From an uncultured Bacilli bacterium (GTDB taxonomy: Bacteria > Bacillota_I > Bacilli_A > RF39 > UBA660): a stretch of DNA of 39,724 nucleotides. The stretch spans positions 1-39,724 of the forward strand of contig CANRDL010000008.1 of NCBI GenBank assembly GCA_947629405.1. Reading direction: 5' to 3'. Of this stretch, positions 1-7,487 are shown piece by piece (position 1 is the first letter of the stretch; the number at the start of each line of letters is the position of its first letter). A program made the translations under genes and the position numbers. The notes beneath the pieces are model-generated. The model worked only from the letters and a program-made list of their open reading frames with translations. It had not been told where the DNA came from and did not search any database.

Positions 1-212
1 TTTCCTTTAAATTACGTGCATTTACCAAAATACACTACTCCCCTTTTAATATAGTGCACTTTTCTTAAAACTTAACGTATTTAATTTTGACTATTTTTTT
101 AAAATACCATTCAATATTTATAGGTCTTATAGAAGTTTCTGAGATTAAATCTTGATATTTTATTTATATATCTTCCTCTTCTATTAAAATTTATATATTT
201 TTTTATATTTTA

Positions 213-235
213 TGTTATACTTAATTTAAGGAGGG
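213..235 (+). promoter_or_regulatory. Extended -10 promoter and Shine-Dalgarno of the ThyX-like gene
   Basis: TGTTATACT at 213-221 is an extended -10 element (TG, one base, TATACT), and AAGGAGGG at 228-235 is a strong ribosome site 8 bases before the ATG at 244. The -10 lies so close to the start that the 5' leader would be very short. No convincing -35 is visible. The rest of 1-212 is AT-rich non-coding DNA in which I see no gene. Confidence 0.5.
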
Positions 236-243
236 TTTAGAAA

Positions 244-1548
244 ATGAAAATAAATTTAGATCCCAATGGGATGTGTTTAACTAAGGATAAAAAGAAATTA
301 GATTTAAAAGAAGCTTTAAAGATAACAGGTGTTAAAGCAGCGGTGTGTTTTAAAGATGGTGATATAACTCCTCAAATGATTAGGGAAACAGAGAGTGATG
401 AGCAATTAATTAAGAGAGGTATAAATACAATTTTAAGTGACCATACATCACCTAGCGAACAAGTTTCCGTTAGCTTAGAGATTACAGGCATTCCCAAAAT
501 ACTTTGCATGATTTTAAATAATGAGCATGAATATGCTGCCGATGAAAGATCTATTCGTTATACAATTATTAAAGAAAACGCGGCAATATCAAAAGAGGAA
601 GTTACTCTTTATTATAAGTGGCTAAACATTTTTATTAATATTTTAAATTCTAAATATTATGATTTTTTTAAAAAATTTAATCAAGGAAAAACGGAAGAAG
701 CAACTATTAAGAAAACAAATAATGCTATTAAAAAAATTGCTCAAGAAAATGCAAGATATCTAATCACTTTATTTGTTCCTACTACTCTAACTTATACAGT
801 ACCTCTTGCTCAAATTAATAAAATCTGTGTATATATGCAAAGAATAATTGATAATCCCTTAAATGAATTTGAAGAGGCATTAATTCCTTATTTACAAGAA
901 TTTATTAGCGAGTTAAAAGATTTAGATGTTGTTATAACTAATCAAAAAATTGCTAAATTGAAAATTATTAATGTTCCTGATAATGATGATTATTTTTATC
1001 ATAACAATAAAAAAATTGACTTATCGCTATTTGCTAAGCGTAATAAATTTAGTGCTTTAGGAAAAGAGAATGAAGTTGGTTATAATATTAGTTATAATTT
1101 TGGTTTAACAATAAGTGCTCTAGCAGAAATGCAACGACATCGAACTGCTTATTTTGAATGCAGTTATCCATCTAATACTAACTTTAAAGTTTATACACCA
1201 ATATTAATTAGAGAAAATAAAAAATTGAGTGAAGAATGGTTTAAAGATGTAATGAGTCTAAAACAATTTTACCCTCAAGCCCAATTACTTGATGTAAATA
1301 TTTGTGCTCCTTTAAAAAATATTATCAATTTTATTGGTAAAGAAAGAGCCTGTGATAGAGCATTGTTAGAAGTACAAGATACTTTTACTAATCAATTAAT
1401 TCCTCAAATTTATGAAGAATTAGTTCGCAACCAAAAATTGGAATTGGCTAAAAATTTAGAACCATATACTAATCGTTTAAGATGTGCTTATCCCGATTAC
1501 AATTGTCCTACTCCATGTGGCCATCCAAGAGTAAAAAGAAAATTTTAA
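244..1548 (+). CDS. Tandem ThyX-like (FAD-dependent thymidylate synthase fold) protein
   Basis: A 434-residue protein that reads as two ThyX-like halves in one chain. ThyX makes dTMP from dUMP using FAD and methylene-tetrahydrofolate, and its signature is RHRxxSxNExSxRY. Half 1 (about 25-225) has the end of that signature, ERSIRY at 101-106, but NEH at 93-95 where RHR is expected; its later segment (ENARYL, about 168-173) resembles the E-AR...P region of ThyX. Half 2 (about 275-395) keeps RHR at 298-300 but not the NExSxRY part; NIINFIGKER at about 359-368 resembles the LRxLxHFLxxR substrate segment. The tail has three Cys and a His (C414, C421, C425, H427), a possible metal site. The gene stands alone, convergent with alaS. 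ThyX-like ancestry is moderately certain from motifs. Whether it still makes dTMP is open. Confidence 0.6.
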   Translation: MKINLDPNGMCLTKDKKKLDLKEALKITGVKAAVCFKDGDITPQMIRETESDEQLIKRGINTILSDHTSPSEQVSVSLEITGIPKILCMILNNEHEYAADERSIRYTIIKENAAISKEEVTLYYKWLNIFINILNSKYYDFFKKFNQGKTEEATIKKTNNAIKKIAQENARYLITLFVPTTLTYTVPLAQINKICVYMQRIIDNPLNEFEEALIPYLQEFISELKDLDVVITNQKIAKLKIINVPDNDDYFYHNNKKIDLSLFAKRNKFSALGKENEVGYNISYNFGLTISALAEMQRHRTAYFECSYPSNTNFKVYTPILIRENKKLSEEWFKDVMSLKQFYPQAQLLDVNICAPLKNIINFIGKERACDRALLEVQDTFTNQLIPQIYEELVRNQKLELAKNLEPYTNRLRCAYPDYNCPTPCGHPRVKRKF

Positions 1549-1583
1549 AAAAATCATGAAAATTTTAAATCATGATTTTTTTT
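1547..1583. terminator. Bidirectional terminator between the ThyX-like gene and alaS
   Basis: Inverted arms AAATCATGA (1551-1559) and TCATGATTT (1570-1578) are flanked by an A run on the left and a T run on the right. The hairpin can therefore end transcription from both convergent genes. Confidence 0.8.
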
Positions 1584-1605
1584 ATAGATAAATTATAAAA
1601 AATTA

Positions 1606-3360
1606 TTATTTTTCTTCTAATACTGCTTTGATTCTTCTAACCCCAGCTGAAGAAGATTCTTCTTTTATAATTTTAAAATGACCTAATTCTTTAGTGTTTT
1701 TAACATGTGGTCCGCCACATAATTCTTTGGAAAAATCGCCAATTTCATAAACCGTGACCATATCGGGATATTTTTCGATAAACATACACTCTGCTCCTGA
1801 TTTAATTGCTTCTTCTTTTGGCATTTCTTTTTTAATTATATCTATTTTATCATTTATCCATTTATTTACTAATTCTTCTGTTTTTTGTTTTTCTATATCA
1901 GTTAACTTATGATCGCAAGAAAAATCAAAACGCATTCTTTCAGAAGTTATATTACTACCCTTTTGATGAACATCTTCAGAAACAACTTTTTTTAAAGCGG
2001 CATTTAAAAGATGAGTTGCAGTATGATATTTAGTTTCCATTTCCCCATTACCAGCAAGTCCTCCTTTAAATTTTCCCGCAGAGGCTGTACGAGATTTTTC
2101 TTGATGTTCTTTAAATTTTTGATAAAAACCATCAATATCAACTTCTATGTTTCTTTCCCTTGCTATTTCTTCCGTAAGCTCAATTGGAAAACCATATGTA
2201 TCATATAATCTAAAAGCTAAAGAAGCATCAATTTTATTATCCACTAAATTTTTAGTATTTTTATCAAATTCTCTTAAACCTTTTTCTAAAGTTCTATTAA
2301 ATTTTATTTTTTCTTGTTCTAAAACACTTAATACTATTTCTTTATTCTGCTTAAGTTCTTTATAATACTTTTCATATTTAGAAATAATAACTAAAGCTAT
2401 TTCTTTCATAAAATCAGAATTAATATCAATGCCTAATTTTTTGGCATGACGGATTGATCTTCTAATTAATCTTCTTAATATATAACCCTGATCAGTGTTA
2501 GATGGTTTAATTAAAGAATTATCAGCAGATATAAATACAGCAGTTCTAATATGATCAGCTATTATACGCATTGACTTTTCATTTTGAGAATATGGTAAGT
2601 TAGATATTTCTTCAATTTTTTTAATTACATCTATCCACAATGATGAAATATAATTATCATTTACCCCTTCTAGTATAGCAGTTGTTCTTTCAACTCCCAT
2701 TCCAGTGTCAACATTTTTCTTGGGAAGATCTTCTATTTTACCATCTTTAGTTTTATTGTATTGCATAAAAACATTATTCCAAATTTCAACCCATCTTTCA
2801 TCTTCAGGATCAAATTCTTCTGGGATTTCATCATCGCTTCTAAAATAAAATATTTCAGTATCAGGGCCACAGGGACCAAATTCTCCTGCTATCCAAAAAT
2901 TATCATCAACAGTTTTACAAATTCTTTTATCACTAATTCCTAAACTTTTCCAAATTTCTATGGATTCCTTATCTTCTCCAATTAATTCATTTCCCGCAAA
3001 AACAGTAATAGCAAGTTTTTCTTTAGGTATTTTTAAAACAGATGTTAAAAATTCAAAACTCCAAGTAATTGCTTCTTTTTTAAAATAATCACCTAAAGAC
3101 CAGTTTCCAAGCATTTCAAAAAAAGTATGATGATAAGCATCGCCAATTGTATCTAAATCATTAGTTCTTATACATTTTTGATAATCACAAAGTCTTTTTC
3201 CATAAGGATGACTTTCCCCCATTAAATAAGGAATTAAAGGTTGCATACCAGCTGTATTAAATAAAACAGAAGGATCATTTTCAGGCACTACGGGAGCAGA
3301 TGGAATTTGCTTGTGTCCTTTACTTTTGAAAAAATCTATATATAAATCTTTTAAATTCAT
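1606..3360 (-). CDS. alaS: Compact alanine--tRNA ligase lacking beta-barrel and C-Ala
   Basis: Charges tRNA-Ala with alanine and should clear mischarged Ser or Gly. The 584 residues hold the class II catalytic core (motif 2 around HHTFFEMLGNWS at 77-88, motif 3 GMGVERT at 220-226) and the editing zinc site (H446 and H450 in HTATH, C548 and H552 in CGGPH). The protein stops right after SAGVRRIKAV, so the C-Ala domain is absent; E. coli AlaRS has 876 residues. The roughly 100-residue beta-barrel that normally lies between the tRNA-recognition helices and HTATH is also missing: FKGGLAGNGE (431-440) runs almost directly into the editing domain. The frame is intact through all motifs and ends at tandem stops, so this looks like a real short form. 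It lies 3 bases after the kinase-like gene in one operon. No T-box is seen before it. Confidence 0.93.
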   Translation of the reverse strand: MNLKDLYIDFFKSKGHKQIPSAPVVPENDPSVLFNTAGMQPLIPYLMGESHPYGKRLCDYQKCIRTNDLDTIGDAYHHTFFEMLGNWSLGDYFKKEAITWSFEFLTSVLKIPKEKLAITVFAGNELIGEDKESIEIWKSLGISDKRICKTVDDNFWIAGEFGPCGPDTEIFYFRSDDEIPEEFDPEDERWVEIWNNVFMQYNKTKDGKIEDLPKKNVDTGMGVERTTAILEGVNDNYISSLWIDVIKKIEEISNLPYSQNEKSMRIIADHIRTAVFISADNSLIKPSNTDQGYILRRLIRRSIRHAKKLGIDINSDFMKEIALVIISKYEKYYKELKQNKEIVLSVLEQEKIKFNRTLEKGLREFDKNTKNLVDNKIDASLAFRLYDTYGFPIELTEEIARERNIEVDIDGFYQKFKEHQEKSRTASAGKFKGGLAGNGEMETKYHTATHLLNAALKKVVSEDVHQKGSNITSERMRFDFSCDHKLTDIEKQKTEELVNKWINDKIDIIKKEMPKEEAIKSGAECMFIEKYPDMVTVYEIGDFSKELCGGPHVKNTKELGHFKIIKEESSSAGVRRIKAVLEEK

Positions 3361-3363
3361 AAT

Positions 3364-3906
3364 TTACTCCTTTACAACTTTTTCTAAAATTTCTTCTTTT
3401 AATGATAAAATATCTTTATTATTGCGAATAATAAAATCAAAATTTTCATAATCATCTAAATCATGTTCAGAAATATGTAATTTTTCTTTATTATTTAAAG
3501 TACTTTGTTCAAAATTACTTTCAATGTTTATACATATCACATTATGATAATATTTTTTAATAATTTCAATTTCATCTTTAAATCGCACATCAGATATAAT
3601 AACACCATCACAATAATTTTCATAGACTTTTATATCTTCTAACATCCTATTTGTAAAAAAATTTGGCATATTTAATTCTTTTCTAATTAATATACCAGTA
3701 TTTTGTAAAAAAGATCTCGGTTTTGTCTTTTCAGCATAATTCCAATTTTCAATTTCTTGAGCATATAATTTTAAATATTTGGAATATTGGGTAATAACAT
3801 ATTTTTTATTATTTTTTAAAAAATATTCATATAAAATATTGGCAACAGTAGATTTACCACTATGGGCTTTACCAGAAATTAAATATATTTTAAAATTACT
3901 TTTCAT
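3364..3906 (-). CDS. Deoxynucleoside-monophosphate-kinase-like P-loop protein
   Basis: A 180-residue P-loop protein starting MKSNFKIYLISGK. Walker A is GKAHSGKS at residues 12-19. The later segment SDVRFKDE is typical of phage- and Firmicute-type deoxynucleoside monophosphate kinases, which phosphorylate dNMPs to dNDPs; a more general adenylate-kinase-like role is possible. A longer frame starts at 3933, but the ATG at 3906 follows an AGAAGAA ribosome site and overlaps the end of the AI-2E gene by only 11 bases, so I prefer it. The gene sits between the AI-2E family gene and alaS with 3 bases to alaS, which suggests translational coupling. The substrate cannot be read from the sequence. Confidence 0.7.
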   Translation of the reverse strand: MKSNFKIYLISGKAHSGKSTVANILYEYFLKNNKKYVITQYSKYLKLYAQEIENWNYAEKTKPRSFLQNTGILIRKELNMPNFFTNRMLEDIKVYENYCDGVIISDVRFKDEIEIIKKYYHNVICINIESNFEQSTLNNKEKLHISEHDLDDYENFDFIIRNNKDILSLKEEILEKVVKE

Positions 3907-5095
3907 TATTTTTCTTCTTTCTTCCAATGACAATAGATTTTTTCTTTGTTAAATTATTATCAGTTATCTGGTTATTTAAGTTAATTTTTTTAGAAAAAAA
4001 CTCAAATAATATTTTTGTTAAAGCAAGAAGTGGCGTAGAAATAATCATTCCTATAATACCAAAAAAATGCCCAAATATTAGTAAACCAATAATAATATAA
4101 ACAGGATGTAATTTAATTTGTTTACTCATAATTAAAGGAGAAATAATATTTCCTTCAATAAATTGAATAACAAATATGGCTATTCCAATAGAAATTCCAA
4201 TTGCAGTAGATTGAGTTAATCCCACAATAACTGCTGGTATAGCTCCAATATATGGTCCAATGTAAGGAATAATATTTGTAATAGCACAAAATAAAGCAAA
4301 TAACATTGGTGCTTTAAGACCTAAGATAGTAAATACAATACTACATATTACAAATATTAAAGATGCATCTATTAATATTCCTTTACAAAAACTATATAAA
4401 GCAGAAGAAATTTTATGTAACAAATCTCTTACTTCAAAGCGATAATTATCAGGTATTATATTAAAAATATATTTTTTAATTGAACTAAAATTGCATAACA
4501 TATAAAAACCGATAATTAAACTTATGAAAAATATACCAATACCAGAAATTGATGTTGAAAAAATATTTATAATAGTATTAGGAAGATTTTTAGTAAATCC
4601 TATAAAATATTTTTGAACATAATTTATTAAATTATTTTGAACACTATGTAAATTTATACCATCTATACTACTAATATTGGAAAACAAATAAATAATAAAT
4701 TTTTTAATATCACTAAATAAACCTGGAATAGTATTTAAGAATTCTTTAAATTGGGTTGTTAAAGGAGGAATAACTAATAAAACAATTAAACATAATAAAC
4801 AAATAAATGTAACAAAAATTACTACAGTAGAAAATAATCTCTTTATCCCTTTTTTTTCTAAATAAGTAACTATGGGATTAAATAGCCAAGCAATTAAAAA
4901 ACCAATAAAAACAGGTAAACAAACTTTTAAAATTGTTAATAATATATTTAAAATTTTTGTTTGTCTAATTATTAAAATACCAATAAATATTAAAGTAATT
5001 ATACCAAGAGCATAAAAAATTTTTAATATTTTATTAGACAAGGCCACTGTTTCATTAATTTTTTTAACATTTAATTTTTCATTATTATCTTTCAT
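3896..5095 (-). CDS. AI-2E family transporter
   Basis: A 399-residue polytopic membrane protein of the AI-2E exporter family (PF01594; includes TqsA, YdiK, B. subtilis YrrI). After a cytoplasmic N-terminus there are closely spaced hydrophobic helices at about 28-70 and 75-110, then an outer loop, then five or so helices from about 180 to 365. The conserved stretch GPYIGAIPAVIVGL lies in the second half. Family members are proposed to export AI-2 or act in sodium/proton exchange; which applies here is unknown. In many Bacilli a gene of this family lies just upstream of alaS, and the same order is seen here with one kinase-like gene between. An extended -10 TGTTATAAT (5117-5125) and an AGGAG ribosome site precede the ATG. 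Confidence 0.88.
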   Translation of the reverse strand: MKDNNEKLNVKKINETVALSNKILKIFYALGIITLIFIGILIIRQTKILNILLTILKVCLPVFIGFLIAWLFNPIVTYLEKKGIKRLFSTVVIFVTFICLLCLIVLLVIPPLTTQFKEFLNTIPGLFSDIKKFIIYLFSNISSIDGINLHSVQNNLINYVQKYFIGFTKNLPNTIINIFSTSISGIGIFFISLIIGFYMLCNFSSIKKYIFNIIPDNYRFEVRDLLHKISSALYSFCKGILIDASLIFVICSIVFTILGLKAPMLFALFCAITNIIPYIGPYIGAIPAVIVGLTQSTAIGISIGIAIFVIQFIEGNIISPLIMSKQIKLHPVYIIIGLLIFGHFFGIIGMIISTPLLALTKILFEFFSKKINLNNQITDNNLTKKKSIVIGRKKKNNEK

Positions 5096-5116
5096 AAATT
5101 TACACTCCTATAAATT

Positions 5117-5125
5117 ATTATAACA
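5117..5125 (-). promoter_or_regulatory. Extended -10 promoter for the AI-2E/kinase/alaS operon
   Basis: On the minus strand TGTTATAAT is an extended -10 element 22 bases before the ATG at 5095; the ribosome site AGGAG follows at 5105-5109. This would drive the AI-2E, kinase-like and alaS genes together. Confidence 0.55.
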
Positions 5126-5145
5126 TAATAAATAGATATTTATAA

Positions 5146-5173
5146 ATAAAAAAGAAAGCTTTTCTTTCTTTTA
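5146..5173 (-). terminator. Terminator after the metallo-hydrolase gene
   Basis: Arms AAAGAAAG (5151-5158) and CTTTCTTT (5164-5171) flank a 5-base loop. On the minus strand a T run follows, just past the stop of the metallo-hydrolase gene. Confidence 0.65.
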
Positions 5174-5176
5174 AAA

Positions 5177-5806
5177 TTATTTAATTAATAAAATACATTC
5201 TATATCATTAGATATTAATTTTTTAAAATTCTCACCATCAATTTTAGAACCAATTATTTCGGCATAATGAGTTGGTATAACAGTTTTTGGTTTTATTAAA
5301 TTTATTAATTCAGCTGCTTCATTATAATTCATTGTAAATTTTCCACCAATAGGAACTAATGCAATGTCACATTTTACTTTCTTATTTTCAGAAGTTATAT
5401 CGGTGTCACCCGCAACATAAATTCTTTCATTATTAATAGTTATAATATAACCTACCCAATTATTTTCTTTAGGATGAAAATTTTTATTAATATTATAACT
5501 AGGGATAGTTTCTATTTTATATCCTCTTATATCATAAGTATTATTTGGTAAAACTTTAACCATATTTTTACTATTTATTTCTAATAAATTTTCAACATTC
5601 ATTTTATCAGGTATTACTAAAATAGTATTATTTTTAATAATTTTATTTATAGAATCTACATCAAAATGATCATAATGATCATGGGTAATAAAAATGATAT
5701 CGGCATCTTTATAATTATCTTTTATTTTATAAGGATCAAAATAAATTATTTTATTATCTGTTATTTTTATGCTACTATGACAATTAATTGTAATTTTATT
5801 TTTCAT
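5177..5806 (-). CDS. MBL-fold metal-dependent hydrolase (UPF0173/UlaG-like)
   Basis: A 209-residue protein of the metallo-beta-lactamase fold. The metal motif HxHxDH is HDHYDH at residues 42-47, followed by a later AGDTD and PTHYAE that supply further metal ligands. It matches the small stand-alone MBL group (PF13483/UPF0173, distantly UlaG-like); the substrate is unknown. The ATG at 5806 is chosen because AGAAGGA lies about 9 bases upstream; the longer frame to 5839 would overlap the end of proS. It begins 15 bases after proS and is probably read from the proS T-box transcript, ending at the terminator at 5146-5173. Confidence 0.8.
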   Translation of the reverse strand: MKNKITINCHSSIKITDNKIIYFDPYKIKDNYKDADIIFITHDHYDHFDVDSINKIIKNNTILVIPDKMNVENLLEINSKNMVKVLPNNTYDIRGYKIETIPSYNINKNFHPKENNWVGYIITINNERIYVAGDTDITSENKKVKCDIALVPIGGKFTMNYNEAAELINLIKPKTVIPTHYAEIIGSKIDGENFKKLISNDIECILLIK

Positions 5807-5820
5807 CTTAAAAATTCCTT

Positions 5821-7233
5821 CTAATATTGTTTTCCCCAATATATTTTATATTTAGCATCTTTATTACAAAATGGACATTTGCCATCTACTTTTTCATCGA
5901 TAATACATCTTGACGAAAGTCCATATTTTTCTTTTACTTTATCTTCACAATCTCTTGAACCACACCAATTAGTTTTAATAAATCCAGGCATTTTTGTATA
6001 TTTTTCAAATTCTTCTATATCTTTGGCATTATAAAGCATACTATCGCGTCTTTTTAAAGCTTTATTATACATATCAGTTTGCATAGTTTTTAAAGTACTT
6101 AAAATAGTGTTTATAATCTCTTCTTTTTTTACTACATTTTTTTCTAAGGTATCACGCCTAACAATAGTTACATTATTATTTTCTAAATCTCTAGCGCCAA
6201 CTTCGACTCTTATTGGATAACCTTTAACTTCTGCTTCGGCAAATTTAAATCCAGGTGTTTTATTAGAATTATCAACTTTATAACTAATATTTTCTTCTTT
6301 TAATAATTTAGTTAAATCAGCAATTACAGGATTAACTATCTCTTCATTACCAATTGGAATAATTACTACTTGAATTGGTGCGATTAATGGTGGCAATACC
6401 AGTCCTAAATCATCGCTATGAGTCATTATTACTCCCCCAATCATTCTAGTTGAGGCTCCCCATGAAGTTTGATATGGAGTTTCAAGTTTATTTTCTTTAT
6501 TTAAAAATTCTATACCAAATGCTTTAGCAAAACCTTGGCCCAAATAATGACTTGTTCCATTTTGTAAAGCGACACCATCATACATCATCGCTTCAATTGT
6601 ATAAGTATTAACTGCTCCAGCAAATTTTTCTTTTTCCGTTTTTCTTCCTGTAATTACGGGAAGTGCTAAATATTCCTTTTGAAATTTTTCATATATTTTA
6701 AGCATTCTTAAAGTTTCTTCTACTGCTTCTTCTTTGGTTTCGTGCATAGTATGTCCTTCTTGCCATAAGATTTCTCTACTTCTAAGAAAAGGTCTAGTTG
6801 TTTTTTCCCATCTTACAATTGTACACCATTGATTATAAAGTTTAGGAAGATCACGATATGATTTTATTATCTTTTTATAATGTTCACAAAATAATGTCTC
6901 ACTAGTAGGTCTTATACAAACCCTTTCTTCAAGTTTATTTTCTCCACCATGGGTTACCCAAGCAACTTCAGGAGCAAAACCTTTCACATGATCTTTTTCC
7001 ACATTAAGTAAAGATTCTGGTATAAACATAGGCATTTGGATATTTTCATGACCAGTTTCTTTAAACATAGAGTCTAATATTTTTTGAATATTTTCCCAAA
7101 TAGCATAACCATATGGTCTAATTATCATACTTCCTTTAACACTACTATAGTCAATTAAATCAGCTTTCTTGCACAAATCAGTATACCAAGTTGCAAAATC
7201 AACATCTCTTGAAGTAATTTCTTTATTTTTCAT
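5821..7233 (-). CDS. proS: Proline--tRNA ligase, archaeal/eukaryotic type
   Basis: A class II synthetase that charges tRNA-Pro. The 470 residues match the short archaeal/eukaryotic-type ProRS. There is no inserted editing domain between motifs 2 and 3 (motif 2 near TRPFLRSREILWQEGHT), and a C-terminal zinc-like domain carries cysteines in NWCGSRDCE and CPFC. The protein ends in Tyr (YWGKQY), as is usual for this type. The ATG at 7233 follows AGAAGG at 7-8 bases and begins MKNKEITSRD. An in-frame extension to 7293 runs back into the T-box leader and is rejected. Expression is controlled by that T-box, so it should rise when uncharged tRNA-Pro accumulates. Confidence 0.96.
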   Translation of the reverse strand: MKNKEITSRDVDFATWYTDLCKKADLIDYSSVKGSMIIRPYGYAIWENIQKILDSMFKETGHENIQMPMFIPESLLNVEKDHVKGFAPEVAWVTHGGENKLEERVCIRPTSETLFCEHYKKIIKSYRDLPKLYNQWCTIVRWEKTTRPFLRSREILWQEGHTMHETKEEAVEETLRMLKIYEKFQKEYLALPVITGRKTEKEKFAGAVNTYTIEAMMYDGVALQNGTSHYLGQGFAKAFGIEFLNKENKLETPYQTSWGASTRMIGGVIMTHSDDLGLVLPPLIAPIQVVIIPIGNEEIVNPVIADLTKLLKEENISYKVDNSNKTPGFKFAEAEVKGYPIRVEVGARDLENNNVTIVRRDTLEKNVVKKEEIINTILSTLKTMQTDMYNKALKRRDSMLYNAKDIEEFEKYTKMPGFIKTNWCGSRDCEDKVKEKYGLSSRCIIDEKVDGKCPFCNKDAKYKIYWGKQY

Positions 7234-7253
7234 AAAATACCTTCTTTCTAAAA

Positions 7254-7450
7254 TAAAAAAGGATTGGTAAAGGAGTGCAAAGCACGGTACCATCCTTTTT
7301 TTTACTCGTAATTGATAACGGAACTAACCGAAAATAGTTTTCTATTTCACTTTCAAGGTAGGAATTTAATCATATTATAATTTGGTTTTCACTATTTCCA
7401 AATTCACTTTGTATAAGGGATGATTAAATCATGTCCTCTAACGTTTTTTC
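7254..7450 (-). promoter_or_regulatory. T-box leader of proS (proline specifier CCU)
   Basis: The minus-strand leader contains the T-box core GGATGGTACCGTG at 7295-7283, which closely matches the consensus AGGGTGGTACCGCG. A GC-richer hairpin with arms GGATGGTA...TACCAATCC follows and ends in a T run at 7260-7255, the intrinsic terminator. Upstream, CCU at 7362-7360 followed by A fits the specifier position of Stem I and matches proline; this placement is by eye. Uncharged tRNA-Pro would pair with the core and stabilise the antiterminator. Confidence 0.92.
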
Positions 7451-7487
7451 AACTAAATTATATATAAAAATATTTTAAAAGTCAATT

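Noticed and set aside
1-212. Imperfect GTGCA/TGCAC inverted repeat near the left edge
   Set aside because: Arms of five bases with a long loop are expected by chance in this composition.
1549-1605. Decayed C-terminal domain of AlaRS downstream of the stop
   Set aside because: Only 57 bases separate the two convergent genes and they hold a terminator, so no remnant of C-Ala is present.
7234-7293. In-frame 20-residue N-terminal extension of ProRS
   Set aside because: It lies inside the T-box terminator region, and the ATG at 7233 has a good ribosome site and the normal ProRS start.
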